From assembly GCF_006494815.1 (NCBI RefSeq), contig NZ_CP041091.1, positions 3,982,501 through 4,046,500 of the forward strand: a DNA stretch of 64,000 nucleotides, in the 5' to 3' direction. This stretch comes from Nocardioides sambongensis (lineage in GTDB: Bacteria; Actinomycetota; Actinomycetes; Propionibacteriales; Nocardioidaceae). Within the stretch, counting starts at the first letter, position 1. Every line of letters begins with the position of its first letter. Positions 10,062 through 19,339 of this stretch are shown here, one piece after another. The notes beneath the pieces are model-generated. The model saw only the letters and a program-made list of their open reading frames with translations. It did no database searches and was not told the origin of the DNA. Both the position numbers and the translations under genes were made by a program.

Positions 10062-11165
10062 TCAGCCGATGGTCCAGGTGTCGCCGGCGTTGATCAGCGC
10101 GGTCAGGCGCTCGGTCGGCGTGCCGTCGGCCGCGTCAGTGGCGGTGGTGACCTGGGTGCGGGCCTGGTCGTCGTAGGTGGGGCGGGTGACTTGGCGGAAG
10201 ATGCCGATGGGGGAGCGGTTGAGGTAGCCGGCGTCGGTGAGGCGGCTGATCGCGAAGGCGGTGGAGGGGTCGGGGTTGGTGGCGTCGTGGATGAGGATCT
10301 GGTCGTGGGGCACGGTGGCGGTGTCGGCGACCTCGACGCCGCTGCCGGTGCGGATGAGGGCTTTGTCGCCGAGGCCGGTCTCTTCGTCGCGGGTGCCGAA
10401 GGTGATGGGTTGGTCGTGGACCAGGCCGATGATGGCGTGTTCCTTGGTGTCGCGGTCCTTGATGGCGTCGAAGGCGCCGTCGTTGAAGATGGGGCAGTTC
10501 TGGTAGATCTCGACCAGGGAGGTGCCGCGGTGGGCGGCGGCTGCGGCGAGGACCGCGGTGAGGTGTTTGCGGTCGGAGTCGATGGTGCGGGCGACGAAGG
10601 TGGCTTCGGCTCCGAGGGCGAGGGAGACGGGGTTGAAGGGGTGGTCGAGGGAGCCCACGGGGGTGGACTTGGTGACCTTGCCGACTTCGGAGGTGGGGGA
10701 GTACTGGCCCTTGGTGAGTCCGTAGATGCGGTTGTTGAACAGCAGGATCGTCATGTTGACGTTGCGGCGTAGGGCGTGGATGAGGTGGTTGCCGCCGATG
10801 GAGAGGGCGTCGCCGTCGCCGGTGACGACCCAGACGGAGAGGTCTTCGCGGGCGGTGGCGATGCCGGTGGCGATGGAGGGTGCGCGTCCGTGGATGGAGT
10901 GCATGCCGTAGGTGTCGAGGTAGTAGGGGAACCTCGATGAGCAGCCGATGCCGGAGACGAAGACCATGTTCTCGCGGCGGAGTCCGAGGTCGGGGAGGAA
11001 GGACTGGACGGCTTTGAGGACGGCGTAGTCGCCGCAGCCGGGGCACCAGCGGACCTCTTGGTCGGAGGAGAAGTCCTTGGCGGTCTGGGACTCGCCCTCG
11101 GCCAGGGTCGGGACCGACTCGGTCCCCGTGCGGAGGACAGGCAGGGGCAGCTCGGTGCTGGTCAT
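10062..11165 (-). CDS. korB: 2-oxoacid:ferredoxin oxidoreductase subunit beta
   Basis: Thiamine-diphosphate subunit of a 2-oxoglutarate (2-oxoacid) ferredoxin oxidoreductase (367 aa). It has RWCPGCGDYAVL near the N-terminus and the ThDP/Mg motif GDGDALSIGGNH running to the asparagines of LLFNNRIYGLTKGQ. The ATG overlaps the korA stop (ATGA). In actinobacteria KorAB provides a CoA-dependent, NAD-independent alpha-ketoglutarate oxidation route. Leucine codons in the central part are mainly CTC with some CTA, whereas korA and most neighbours use CTG (see findings). Confidence 0.93.
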   Translation of the reverse strand: MTSTELPLPVLRTGTESVPTLAEGESQTAKDFSSDQEVRWCPGCGDYAVLKAVQSFLPDLGLRRENMVFVSGIGCSSRFPYYLDTYGMHSIHGRAPSIATGIATAREDLSVWVVTGDGDALSIGGNHLIHALRRNVNMTILLFNNRIYGLTKGQYSPTSEVGKVTKSTPVGSLDHPFNPVSLALGAEATFVARTIDSDRKHLTAVLAAAAAHRGTSLVEIYQNCPIFNDGAFDAIKDRDTKEHAIIGLVHDQPITFGTRDEETGLGDKALIRTGSGVEVADTATVPHDQILIHDATNPDPSTAFAISRLTDAGYLNRSPIGIFRQVTRPTYDDQARTQVTTATDAADGTPTERLTALINAGDTWTIG

Positions 11166-13135
11166 CGGACGGGAGCCTCCTCGTGATCGGCGGGCGGGTT
11201 GATGCCGTGTTCGCCGAGATCGACGTCGATCGCCTCGGCCTCGCCGATCAGCTGGCCGACGGCCTCGGCGAGCTCGGCGGCCTTGAGCGGCAGGCCGTAG
11301 ACGTGGTTGTAGCCGATCGCGTCGACCAGGTACTCGGCGCGCAGCATCTTGGAGAGCTGGCCGAGGTTCATCTCGGGGACCAGGACCTTGTCGTAGCGGC
11401 GCAGGATGTCGCCGAGGTCCTGCGGGAACGGGTTGAGGTGGCGCAGGTGGACCTGCGCGACCTGGTAGCCGGCGCGTCGTACCCGGCGGCAGGCGGCGCC
11501 GATCGGGCCGTAGGTGGAGCCCCAGCCGATGACCAGGACCTTCGCGGCGCCGGAGGGGTCGTCGACCTCGAGCGGTGGCAGGGACTTGGCGATCGCGTCG
11601 ACCTTGGCCTGGCGGGTGCGGACCATCAGGTCGTGGTTGGCGGGGTCGTAGGAGATGTTGCCGTGGCCCTCGCCCTTCTCCAGGCCGCCGATGCGGTGCT
11701 CGAGGCCGGCCGTGCCGGGGATGGCCCAGGGCCGGGCCAGGGTCTCCTCGTCGCGCAGGTAGGGCCAGAACTCGTCGGGCTCGCCGTCGGCTGACTTCGT
11801 GGAGACGTGGTTGGGCTCGGTGGCGAACCCGGGATCGATCGTGGGCAGGTCCTCGACCGCGGGGATCTGCCAGGGCTCGGACCCGTTGGCCAGGTAGCCG
11901 TCGGAGAGCAGGAAGACCGGGGTCCGGTAGGTGATCGCGATCCGAGCGGCCTCCACGGCCGCGGCGAAGCAGTCGCCCGGGGACTGCGGCGCCACGATCG
12001 GGACCGGCGCCTCGCCGTTGCGGCCGTACATCGCCTGCAGCAGGTCGGCCTGCTCGGTCTTGGTCGGCAGACCGGTCGAGGGACCACCGCGCTGCACGTT
12101 GATCACGACCAGCGGCAGCTCGGTCATCACCGCCAGGCCGATCGCCTCGGACTTCAGCGCGATACCGGGTCCCGAGGTGGTGGTGATCCCGAGCTGTCCG
12201 GCGAAGGAGGCACCAATGGCGGCGCCGACGCCGGCGATCTCGTCCTCGGCCTGCAGCGTGGTCACGCCGAAGCCCTTGTGCTTGCTCAGCTCGTGGAGGA
12301 TGTCCGAGGCGGGCGTGATCGGGTAGGAGCCCAGGAAGACCGGCAGCTCGGAGCGCACGCCGGCGGCGACCAGTCCGTAGGAGAGCGCCAGGTTGCCGGT
12401 GATGTTGCGGTAGGTGCCCGGCGGCATGGCAGCGGGCTTGATCTCGTACTGGACGACGAACGTCTCGGTGGTCTCACCGAAGTTCCAGCCCGCCTTGAAG
12501 GCGGCGATGTTGGCGTCGCGGATGTCGGGTGCCTTGGAGAATTTCTTCTCCACGAACGCGACGGTCGGCTCGGTGGGTCGCCCGTACATCCAGGAGAGCA
12601 GGCCGAGGGCGAACATGTTCTTCGCCCGGGCGGCGTCCTTGCGGGACAGGCCGAACTCCTTGACGGCCGCCACCGTCATCCCGGTCAGGTCGACCGGCTG
12701 GACGTTGAACGCGCCGAGCATGTCGTTGCTGTCACCGAGCAGGTCGAGCGGGTTGACGTCGTACCCGGCCTTGTCGAGGTTGCGCTTGGTGAAGTCGTGG
12801 GTGTCCACGATCACCGTGGCGCCCTTGGGCAGGTCGCCCAGGTTGGCCTTCAGCGCGGCCGGGTTCATCGCGACCAGTACGTCGGGACGGTCGCCCGCGG
12901 TCAGGATGTCGTGATCGGCGAAGTGGATCTGGAACGACGAGACGCCCGGGATCGTGCCCTGGGGGGCGCGGATCTCGGCCGGGAAGTTCGGCAGGGTCAC
13001 CAGGTCGTTGCCGAACACCGCCGACTCCTGGGTGAACCGGTCACCCGTCAGCTGCATGCCGTCGCCGGAGTCACCAGCGAACCGGATGATCACCCGGTCC
13101 AGCTGCTTGACCTGCTTGGTCTGGCTCACGTCCAT
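11162..13135 (-). CDS. korA: 2-oxoacid:acceptor oxidoreductase subunit alpha (gamma-alpha fusion)
   Basis: 657 aa. Residues 10-190 form the gamma domain (GDSGDGMQLTGDR, NFPAEIRAPQGT). It is fused to the pyrimidine-binding alpha domain (GSYPITPASDILHEL, AEDEIAGVGAAIGASFAG, QRGGPSTGLPTKTEQADL) and a C-terminal transketolase-like domain. With KorB it converts 2-oxoglutarate and CoA to succinyl-CoA, reducing ferredoxin. The start ATG at 13135 is preceded on its strand by GAGGAAGTGG, a fair ribosome site. The upstream region to 13502 is shared with the divergent sulfate operon. Confidence 0.95.
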   Translation of the reverse strand: MDVSQTKQVKQLDRVIIRFAGDSGDGMQLTGDRFTQESAVFGNDLVTLPNFPAEIRAPQGTIPGVSSFQIHFADHDILTAGDRPDVLVAMNPAALKANLGDLPKGATVIVDTHDFTKRNLDKAGYDVNPLDLLGDSNDMLGAFNVQPVDLTGMTVAAVKEFGLSRKDAARAKNMFALGLLSWMYGRPTEPTVAFVEKKFSKAPDIRDANIAAFKAGWNFGETTETFVVQYEIKPAAMPPGTYRNITGNLALSYGLVAAGVRSELPVFLGSYPITPASDILHELSKHKGFGVTTLQAEDEIAGVGAAIGASFAGQLGITTTSGPGIALKSEAIGLAVMTELPLVVINVQRGGPSTGLPTKTEQADLLQAMYGRNGEAPVPIVAPQSPGDCFAAAVEAARIAITYRTPVFLLSDGYLANGSEPWQIPAVEDLPTIDPGFATEPNHVSTKSADGEPDEFWPYLRDEETLARPWAIPGTAGLEHRIGGLEKGEGHGNISYDPANHDLMVRTRQAKVDAIAKSLPPLEVDDPSGAAKVLVIGWGSTYGPIGAACRRVRRAGYQVAQVHLRHLNPFPQDLGDILRRYDKVLVPEMNLGQLSKMLRAEYLVDAIGYNHVYGLPLKAAELAEAVGQLIGEAEAIDVDLGEHGINPPADHEEAPVR

Positions 13136-13409
13136 CCACTTCCTCGTCGTGCAAGCTGCAGAGTTTCCAGGGGTGTCGCAGCGTCACCGGCGCCCATCGT
13201 AGAACGTGTTTCACTTTTCCGGGAGCACCCTTCGCCCATTTCTGGACAGGTGTCTGGTCCACGTTCGGGAGCGCTCTTTCCACGATAGACGGCCGTGGTT
13301 GCCCCGCCGCTTCCCCGCCGGTGGGTGAGAGGGAGCGGCGGCGTGACGTTCGTCCCGCCGGCTCGGCCGGGGGAGCTCGTGCGCTCCGCCGCCGCGCCGC
13401 GGTCTCGAG

Positions 13410-13438
13410 TTGCGGACAATGTCGGTAAAGACTAGTAA
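13410..13438 (+). promoter_or_regulatory. Sigma-70-type promoter of the sulfate transport operon
   Basis: TTGCGG (13410-13415), a 17-base spacer and TAGTAA (13433-13438) lie in the most AT-rich stretch of this intergenic region. The distance to the start codon at 13503 leaves a leader of about 60 bases. The AT-rich segment 13431-13452 (two CTAGT/CTACT-like words) may also be an operator for a sulfur-responsive repressor; this last point is speculation. Confidence 0.5.
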
Positions 13439-13459
13439 TCTACTCGATATTGAACTGGA

Positions 13460-13480
13460 GGGCCGTTCCCGAGACGGCCC
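13460..13480 (+). promoter_or_regulatory. Leader hairpin upstream of the sulfate-binding protein gene
   Basis: GGGCCGT and ACGGCCC form a perfect 7-bp stem with a 7-base loop inside the leader. It sits 10 bases before the AGGAG ribosome site (13490-13494), so it could modulate translation. It matches no known riboswitch I can recognise. Confidence 0.35.
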
Positions 13481-13502
13481 GCGAGGCACAGGAGCACGGG
13501 AC

Positions 13503-14543
13503 ATGAAGCGGACGATCAGGACAGTGGCCGCCGGGCTGGTGGGGGCGCTCGCGCTCACCGGGTGCACGTCGGCGGGCGGGGCCGACTCCGAGGACACGCT
13601 CTCGGTGGTGGCGTTCTCGGTGATGGAGTCGGCGAACAAGGGTGTCTACGCGGCGTTCGGAGAGACCGAGGCCGGCGACGGCATCGACTTCGCGCCGTCC
13701 TACGGCGCGTCCGGCGATCAGAGCCGTGCCGTCGTGGCCGGGGCGGACGCCGACATCGTCCACTTCTCGCTGGAGACCGACGTGACCCGACTGGTCGACG
13801 AGGGGCTGGTCGACGCCGACTGGCGGGAGACCCCGACCTCGGGCATCGCCACGTCGTCGGTGGTCGTGCTCGTGGTGCGCGAAGGCAACCCGCTCGGCAT
13901 CGACAGCTGGGACGACCTGGCCGAGCCCGGGGTGGAGATCGTGACCCCCAACCCCGGCTCCTCCGGCGCCGCGCGGTGGAACATCCTGGCCGCCTGGGCG
14001 CACGTGGTCGGCGCCGGCGGGACCGAGGACCAGGCGAAGGCCTTCGTCTCCAAGATCCTGAAGAACACCCCGGTGCTGCCCGCCTCGGGCCGCGAGGCCA
14101 CCTCGGCCTTCGTCGAGGGCGACCAGGACGTGCTGCTCTCCTACGAGAACGAGGCCATCCTGGCCAAGCAGAACGGTGAGGCGATCGACTACGTCGTACC
14201 GGAGGACACCCTGCTCATCGAGAACCCCGCCGCCGTCACCACCGACGCGAAGGACGGCGCCGAGGAGTTCCTCCGGTTCGTGCAGAGCGCGCAGGCGCAG
14301 GAGCTCTACGCCAGCTTCGGCTTCCGGCCGGTGGAGGGCTCCGGGGAGGTCGAGCTGCCCGAGGTGGACGGCGCCAACGACCCGGCGGACCCGTTCCCGG
14401 CGCCGGCCACGCTCTCCACCATCGACGACGACTTCGGCGGCTGGTCCGAGGCGGCCGACAAGTTCTTCGCCGACGGCGAGGACGGCGGTCCGGTGGGTGT
14501 CATCCCCGAGCTGATCGAGAAGTCCGGGGCCACGGCCGAATGA
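13503..14543 (+). CDS. Sulfate ABC transporter substrate-binding lipoprotein
   Basis: 346 aa periplasmic-binding-type protein anchored outside the membrane, delivering sulfate or thiosulfate to CysTWA. It has a lipoprotein signal peptide with lipobox LTGC at about residues 18-21. Family motifs are ADIVHFSLETDV, SWDDLAEPGVE and TPNPGSSGAARWN, as in SubI/CysP/Sbp. ATG at 13503 is chosen because AGGAG lies eight bases upstream and the signal peptide starts there; the upstream extension to 13410 has no support. It overlaps cysT by four bases (ATGA). Confidence 0.93.
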   Translation: MKRTIRTVAAGLVGALALTGCTSAGGADSEDTLSVVAFSVMESANKGVYAAFGETEAGDGIDFAPSYGASGDQSRAVVAGADADIVHFSLETDVTRLVDEGLVDADWRETPTSGIATSSVVVLVVREGNPLGIDSWDDLAEPGVEIVTPNPGSSGAARWNILAAWAHVVGAGGTEDQAKAFVSKILKNTPVLPASGREATSAFVEGDQDVLLSYENEAILAKQNGEAIDYVVPEDTLLIENPAAVTTDAKDGAEEFLRFVQSAQAQELYASFGFRPVEGSGEVELPEVDGANDPADPFPAPATLSTIDDDFGGWSEAADKFFADGEDGGPVGVIPELIEKSGATAE

Positions 14544-15391
14544 GCTCGGCGTCCACCCTCGAGGCACCGACCCGACCGGCTCCGCGGCACCGTACCCGGT
14601 CGGGGACCACCCTGACCGCCGGCTCCGGCCTCGGGCTCGGCATCGCGGTCATCTGGTTCAGCCTGCTCGTCCTGATCCCGCTCACCGCGATCGTGGTGAG
14701 CGCCGGTGAGCGGGGCTGGGCCGGCTACTGGGAGACCATCACCAACCCGCAGACCCTCGCGGCGGTCCGGCTCACCGTCGGCCAGTCGCTGCTGGTCACG
14801 CTGGTCAACGTGGTGATGGGCACCCTGATCGCCTGGGTGCTGGTCCGTGACCGGTTCTGGGGACGGGCGGTGCTCGACGTGGTGATCGACATCCCGTTCG
14901 CGCTGCCGACCATCGTCGCCGGTCTGGTGCTGCTGGGCCTCTACGGACCGAACAGCCCGATCGGGATCGACTGGGCCTACACCGAGCACGCGGTCACGCT
15001 GGCCCTGGCGTTCGTCACCCTGCCGTTCGTCGTACGGGCGGTGCAGCCGGTGCTCGGCGAGCTCGAGCACGACGTCGAGGAGGCGGCCGCCTCGCTGGGG
15101 GCCGGCCGGGGCACCATCCTGCGTCGGATCGTGCTGCCCGCCCTGGTGCCGGCGATCGCGGCGGGGGCGGCCCTCTCCTTCGCGCGCGCGATCTCCGAGT
15201 ACGGCTCGCTGGTGCTGCTCAGCGGCAACCGTCCGTTCGAGACCGAGGTGGTCTCGGTGCGGGTGCTCTCCCACATCGAGAACGGCAGTACGGCGTCCGC
15301 GGCCGCGGTGGCCAGCCTGATGCTCGCCGTGGCCTTGCTCGTGATCGTCGTGCTCGACGTGATCCAGAGGCGGGTGAGCCGTCGTGGTTGA
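14540..15391 (+). CDS. cysT: Sulfate ABC transporter permease CysT
   Basis: 283 aa inner-membrane permease with about six helices and the EAA loop (ASLGAGRGTILRRIVLPAL) that docks on the CysA ATPase. An N-terminal extension of about 30 hydrophilic residues precedes the first helix. DIPFALPTIVAGLVLLGLYG is characteristic of CysT (CysU). The start overlaps the stop of the binding protein gene, and the stop overlaps the GTG of cysW. Confidence 0.93.
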   Translation: MSSASTLEAPTRPAPRHRTRSGTTLTAGSGLGLGIAVIWFSLLVLIPLTAIVVSAGERGWAGYWETITNPQTLAAVRLTVGQSLLVTLVNVVMGTLIAWVLVRDRFWGRAVLDVVIDIPFALPTIVAGLVLLGLYGPNSPIGIDWAYTEHAVTLALAFVTLPFVVRAVQPVLGELEHDVEEAAASLGAGRGTILRRIVLPALVPAIAAGAALSFARAISEYGSLVLLSGNRPFETEVVSVRVLSHIENGSTASAAAVASLMLAVALLVIVVLDVIQRRVSRRG

Positions 15392-16193
15392 GCTCTCCCG
15401 ACCGGTCACCTGGCTGCTCCGGCTCGTCGCCGTCGGCTACGTGGCGATGCTGGTGGTGATCCCGGTCAGCACCGTGGTGCGCGAGGCGTTCGCCGACGGC
15501 GTCGGCGCGTTCTTCGCGATGTTCACCGACCCGCACGTGCTGGGCGCGCTCTCGCTGACCGCGCAGGTCGCGGTGCAGGCGGTGCTGATCAACCTGGTCT
15601 TCGGTGTCACCATCTCGCTCCTCCTGGTGCGCTACGAGTTCCCCGGCAAGCGGCTCCTCTCCGCGCTGATCGACCTGCCGATGTCGGTCTCGCCGGTCGT
15701 CGTCGGTCTCGCCCTGCTGCTGGTCTACAACGGCCGCACCGGCTGGTTCGGCCCCACCCTGGAGGACTGGGGTCTGCAGATCATCTTCTCCGGCCCCGGG
15801 ATGGTGATGGCGACCTGCTTCGTGGCCCTGCCACTGGTGATCCGTGAGGTGGTGCCGGTGCTCACCGAGATCGGCGACGATCAGGAGCAGGCGGCGCGCA
15901 GCCTGGGCGCCAACGGTCGGCAGACCTTCTGGCGGATCACCCTGCCGGCGATCAAGTGGGCGGTCGTGTACGGCGTGGTGCTCAGCCTGGCCCGCTCCCT
16001 CGGCGAGTTCGGGGCGGTCAAGATCGTCTCCGGCAACGTCGTCGACCAGACGCAGACAGCGACCCTGCTGGTCGAGACCCAGTACCAGAGCTTCGAGCAG
16101 TCGTCGGCGTACGCGATCTCGTTCGTGCTGGCCTTCGTCAGCGTGGTCTGCATCGTCCTCGTCTCCATCCTCCGGCCGAAAGAGAGCCACTGA
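15384..16193 (+). CDS. cysW: Sulfate ABC transporter permease CysW
   Basis: 269 aa, second permease of the sulfate importer. It carries [19 protein letters not shown] and the EAA loop with [18 protein letters not shown]. The GTG start at 15384 overlaps the cysT stop by eight bases. It is followed by cysA after one base. CysT and CysW form the heterodimeric channel. Confidence 0.93.
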   Translation: MVELSRPVTWLLRLVAVGYVAMLVVIPVSTVVREAFADGVGAFFAMFTDPHVLGALSLTAQVAVQAVLINLVFGVTISLLLVRYEFPGKRLLSALIDLPMSVSPVVVGLALLLVYNGRTGWFGPTLEDWGLQIIFSGPGMVMATCFVALPLVIREVVPVLTEIGDDQEQAARSLGANGRQTFWRITLPAIKWAVVYGVVLSLARSLGEFGAVKIVSGNVVDQTQTATLLVETQYQSFEQSSAYAISFVLAFVSVVCIVLVSILRPKESH

Positions 16194-16194
16194 C

Positions 16195-17178
16195 ATGTCC
16201 ATCGACGTCCGCAACGTCACCCGCACCTACGGCGACTTCTACGCCCTCGACGACGTCAGCGTGGCGCTGCCGACGGGGCAGCTCACCGCCCTGCTGGGCC
16301 CGTCGGGAGGAGGGAAGTCCACCCTGCTGCGGATCATCGCCGGCCTGGACACCGCCGACTCCGGCACCGTCTCGATCGAGGGGGTCGACGCCACCCGGCT
16401 GCCCCCGCAGAAGCGCAACGTGGGCTTCGTCTTCCAGCACTACGCCGCGTTCAAGCACATGTCGGTGGCGAAGAACGTCGCGTTCGGCCTGGAGATCCGC
16501 AAGCGACCCAAGGCCGAGGTGAGGCGACGGGTCGGCGAGCTGCTCGAGCTGGTCCACCTCTCCCAGTTCGCCGACCGGATGCCGGCGCAGCTGTCGGGTG
16601 GTCAGCGGCAGCGGATGGCGCTGGCGCGGGCACTCGCGGTCGAGCCCAGCGTGCTGCTGCTCGACGAGCCGTTCGGTGCCCTGGACGCCAAGGTCCGCAA
16701 GGAGCTGCGGGACTGGCTGCGCCGACTGCACGACGAGGTGCACGTGACCACGGTGTTCGTCACCCACGACCAGGAGGAGGCGATGGAGGTCGCCGACGAG
16801 ATCGTGGTGATCAACGGTGGACGGGTCGAGCAGGTCGGCAGCCCCGACGAGCTCTACGACCAGCCCGCCAACGACTTCGTGATGGGCTTCCTCGGCGAGG
16901 TCACCCGCCTCGGCAGCGTGCAGCTGCGTCCGCACGACATCGAGGTCGCGGTCGCGCCCGGCCGTGCCGGGGCGCACCCGGGACGGGTGACCCGGATGCA
17001 GCGCGTCGGCTTCGAGGTGCGGCTGCTGGTCGAGCCGGAGACCGAGGACGGGGCCGCCGCGGTCGCGGTCACGATCACCCGCAGCCACGCCCACGCCCTG
17101 GATCTCGAGCTCGGGACCCGGGTGTGGCTGACCCCGGCGGTCGGCGCCTCCACGGTGCCGTCGATGGTCGCCGTCTGA
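16195..17178 (+). CDS. cysA: Sulfate/thiosulfate import ATP-binding protein CysA
   Basis: 327 aa ABC ATPase. Walker [10 protein letters not shown] is at about residues 36-44, the signature is [15 protein letters not shown], Walker B is [14 protein letters not shown], and the switch His is in [14 protein letters not shown]. The C-terminal 100 residues form a TOBE-like regulatory domain ([11 protein letters not shown]). ATG at 16195 follows the cysW stop by one base, and the sequence before it only continues an unrelated frame. Last gene of the sulfate operon; no cysteine biosynthesis gene follows. Confidence 0.95.
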   Translation: MSIDVRNVTRTYGDFYALDDVSVALPTGQLTALLGPSGGGKSTLLRIIAGLDTADSGTVSIEGVDATRLPPQKRNVGFVFQHYAAFKHMSVAKNVAFGLEIRKRPKAEVRRRVGELLELVHLSQFADRMPAQLSGGQRQRMALARALAVEPSVLLLDEPFGALDAKVRKELRDWLRRLHDEVHVTTVFVTHDQEEAMEVADEIVVINGGRVEQVGSPDELYDQPANDFVMGFLGEVTRLGSVQLRPHDIEVAVAPGRAGAHPGRVTRMQRVGFEVRLLVEPETEDGAAAVAVTITRSHAHALDLELGTRVWLTPAVGASTVPSMVAV

Positions 17179-17200
17179 CCCTGTCGGCGGGTGAGCGCGC

Positions 17201-18454
17201 TCAGTGACTCGCGAGGCCGTGCGGCTTCGGGGCCCGTTCACCGAGGAGGGTGACCAGCAGGGTGGCCACGCCGCCGCCGACCAGCATGGCCAGCAGGTGG
17301 TCCGCCGGGAAGTAGAAGAGCAGGATCAGCACCACGGCCAGCGGACGCCGGAGCACCGCGGTGCCGGCGGCCGCGGTGCCGGCGGCGGCCGCCGGAGCCA
17401 TCGGGGCGCCGGGGAACGCGGCGGCGACGGCCAGGCCCACCGCCAGGCCCATGAACACCGCCGGGAAGATCTGCCCGCCGAACCACCCGGTCGACATGCA
17501 GGCAACGGTGGCCAGGAGCTTCAGCCCGGCCAGACCGAGCAGGGCCCAGGCGGAGTACTGCGCCACGTCGGCGATCAGGTCCTCGCTGCCGTGGCTGCCG
17601 GAGAAGAGCGCCAGCGGCGACACCGCGCCGCAGAGCCCGAGGACGAGGCCGCCGGCGGTGGCCTGCAGCACGGTGGACGGCAGCGCCCGCTCCGCGAGCC
17701 CACGGGCGTGCGGGAGCAGACCGAGGGCGGCGAGGCCGATCAGCGTCGCCGGGAGCGCCGCGAGCACCGCCCAGAGCAGATCGGCGGAGACGTCGCCGGC
17801 GACGTCCGTCGAGGTCGGCACGTCCAGGTGCGGTCCTCCCTCGTCGGGGAGCAGCGCCAGCAGGGTGACCAGTCCGGCCAGGCCGGAGAGGGTGCCGACG
17901 GCGAGCACTTCGGCGCGCGGCGTGCTCCGGCCGCCCTCCAGCGGCATCAGGGCGGGGCCGAGCGGCCCGCCGAAGAGTCCGGAGAGCGCGCCGGCGGCGC
18001 TGATGTAGGTAGCCTCGGCGCGGGAGAGGCGCAGGATGGTGGCGATCCGGGCGCCGAAGCCGACCGCGATCGCCACCAGCGGAGCCTCGGGCCCCAGCGA
18101 GGCGCCGAAGCCGAGCGAGACCACGCCGAGGATCGCGGAGCGGATCAGCCAGACGGCGGTCGGCGGCGGGGTCGCATCGCCCTCCTCCATGGCGGTCTCG
18201 AGGTCGGCGAGCGCGTCGTCGAGGTCTCTCGGCGTGCCCCGCTCGTGGCGACGACGGATCAGGCCGACCAGCACGCCGCCCGCGGCGCAGGTGAGGACGG
18301 TGGCGAGGGCGCTCGGCAGCGGAAGCCGCGGGTCGCCGTCCTCCCAGAGCAGGTGCTCCAGACCGTGCACGGCCAGGAGGTAGACCGCGGAGATCGCGCC
18401 GACACCGGCACCCAGGACGACAGCGAGGAGCGCGGTGCGGCCCCGGGCGTTCAC
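17201..18454 (-). CDS. ClC-family chloride channel/transporter
   Basis: 417 aa membrane protein of the voltage-gated chloride channel family, with 10-11 hydrophobic segments. Filter motifs are present in modified form: SLGPEAPLVAIAVG (GxEGP region) and WFGGQIFPAVFMGLAVG (GxFxP region). The Ala in place of the usual second Gly, and the lack of a clear GSGIP motif, place it in a divergent bacterial subgroup. Whether it is a channel or an H+/Cl- antiporter cannot be told. It is convergent with cysA (22 bp apart) and lies 10 bp downstream of the YajQ gene on the same strand. Confidence 0.85.
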   Translation of the reverse strand: MNARGRTALLAVVLGAGVGAISAVYLLAVHGLEHLLWEDGDPRLPLPSALATVLTCAAGGVLVGLIRRRHERGTPRDLDDALADLETAMEEGDATPPPTAVWLIRSAILGVVSLGFGASLGPEAPLVAIAVGFGARIATILRLSRAEATYISAAGALSGLFGGPLGPALMPLEGGRSTPRAEVLAVGTLSGLAGLVTLLALLPDEGGPHLDVPTSTDVAGDVSADLLWAVLAALPATLIGLAALGLLPHARGLAERALPSTVLQATAGGLVLGLCGAVSPLALFSGSHGSEDLIADVAQYSAWALLGLAGLKLLATVACMSTGWFGGQIFPAVFMGLAVGLAVAAAFPGAPMAPAAAAGTAAAGTAVLRRPLAVVLILLFYFPADHLLAMLVGGGVATLLVTLLGERAPKPHGLASH

Positions 18455-18464
18455 CGGCGGTGGG

Positions 18465-18956
18465 TCAGCGGTAGTTGGTGAACTGGACGGCGAAGTCGTA
18501 GTCCTGCGCCTTGACCAGGGCGATCACCGTCTGCAGGTCGTCCCGCTTCTTCGAGGAGACCCGGAGCTCGTCGCCCTGGACCTGCGCCTTCACACCCTTG
18601 GGGCCCTCGTCGCGGATCAGCTTGGAGATCTTCTTCGCGTCCTCGGAGGTGATCCCCTCCTTGAGGGTGATCCCGATCTTGGACTGCTGGCCGGACTGGC
18701 GGGGCTCACCCGCGTCCAGGATCTTCAGGGACTGCTGACGCTTGATCAGCTTGTCCTGGAAGACGCTCAGCACCGCGCTGGCGCGGTCGTCGGCGGACGC
18801 GGTGATCTCGATCGCGTCGTCGCCCTTCCACTCGATGGTGGCGCCGGTGCCCTTGAAGTCGAACCGGGTCGCGACCTCCCGAGCCGTCTGGCCGAGCGCG
18901 TTGTCGACCTCCTGGCGGTCGATCTTGCTGACGATGTCGAAGGAGGAGTCGGCCAT
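18465..18956 (-). CDS. YajQ family (UPF0234) nucleotide-binding protein
   Basis: 163 aa, full length for YajQ. It shows the N-terminal [18 protein letters not shown] and central KFDFKG-type ([14 protein letters not shown]) motifs, and the C-terminal [24 protein letters not shown] ending. Some YajQ proteins bind cyclic di-GMP and act as transcription co-regulators; a role in translation or phage growth has also been proposed. The start ATG is preceded on its strand by AGGTGAAACC. Confidence 0.93.
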   Translation of the reverse strand: MADSSFDIVSKIDRQEVDNALGQTAREVATRFDFKGTGATIEWKGDDAIEITASADDRASAVLSVFQDKLIKRQQSLKILDAGEPRQSGQQSKIGITLKEGITSEDAKKISKLIRDEGPKGVKAQVQGDELRVSSKKRDDLQTVIALVKAQDYDFAVQFTNYR

Positions 18957-19084
18957 GGTTTCACCTGCGCTGTGTCGGGGCTTGGTCTGCGCTGTTTTCG
19001 ATCCCAGCGTGCTGCTGCGCTATTGTTTCGCGTCGTCGCCGACCGGCCAACCCGGGTCCCCCGAACGGTGGTCGATGACAGCCC

Positions 19085-19166
19085 GGCAGGTTGCCCGAGC
19101 GGCCAAAGGGAGCTGACTGTAAATCAGCCGGCATTGCCTACAGTGGTTCGAATCCACTACCTGCCA
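19085..19166 (+). tRNA. tRNA-Tyr (anticodon GTA)
   Basis: 82-base class II tRNA. The acceptor stem GGCAGGT/ACCTGCC is perfect with discriminator A; the anticodon stem GCTGA/TCAGC encloses CTGTAAA. There is a long variable arm, and the T-loop TTCGAAT is standard. CCA is not encoded. A TATTGT -10-like box lies at 19021-19026, so the transcript would carry a leader of about 50 bases. Confidence 0.97.
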
Positions 19167-19173
19167 CGGCATG

Positions 19174-19214
19174 GAACTGCCCCTGGTCCGCGTGACGCGG
19201 ACCAGGGGCAGTTC
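19174..19214 (+). terminator. Intrinsic terminator after tRNA-Tyr
   Basis: Perfect 18-19 bp GC-rich stem (19174-19192 with 19196-19214) with a tiny loop, starting eight bases after the tRNA and followed by TCGTTGTTCC. Confidence 0.8.
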
Positions 19215-19339
19215 TCGTTGTTCCGCCCGTATGCGGGGCTGACGAGGTCGCCCGCGGACCGCTTCCCACCGGCAGACGTACGTGCCATGGTGGGCATTCG
19301 CATCGGATGCGGTGCGCTCGAGCTACGGGGTGAGGGCCG

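Larger units (their letters stand above)
13136..13502. other. Intergenic region between korA (-) and sulfate operon (+)
   Basis: 367 bases without a convincing gene. The right-hand 100 bases hold the sulfate operon promoter and a leader hairpin. The left part must contain the korA promoter; a TACGAT-like -10 can be read on the minus strand near 13195-13205, but no matching -35 is clear. Confidence 0.5.

Noticed and set aside
10056..10772. Val/Gly/Asp-rich plus-strand open frame opposite korB
   Set aside because: It is a by-product of the C-ending codon style of korB and has no ribosome site or family pattern.
13136..13502. A small protein gene between korA and the sulfate operon
   Set aside because: Open frames here have shadow-type composition, and the plus-strand frame from 13410 merely extends the binding protein upstream of its lipoprotein signal.
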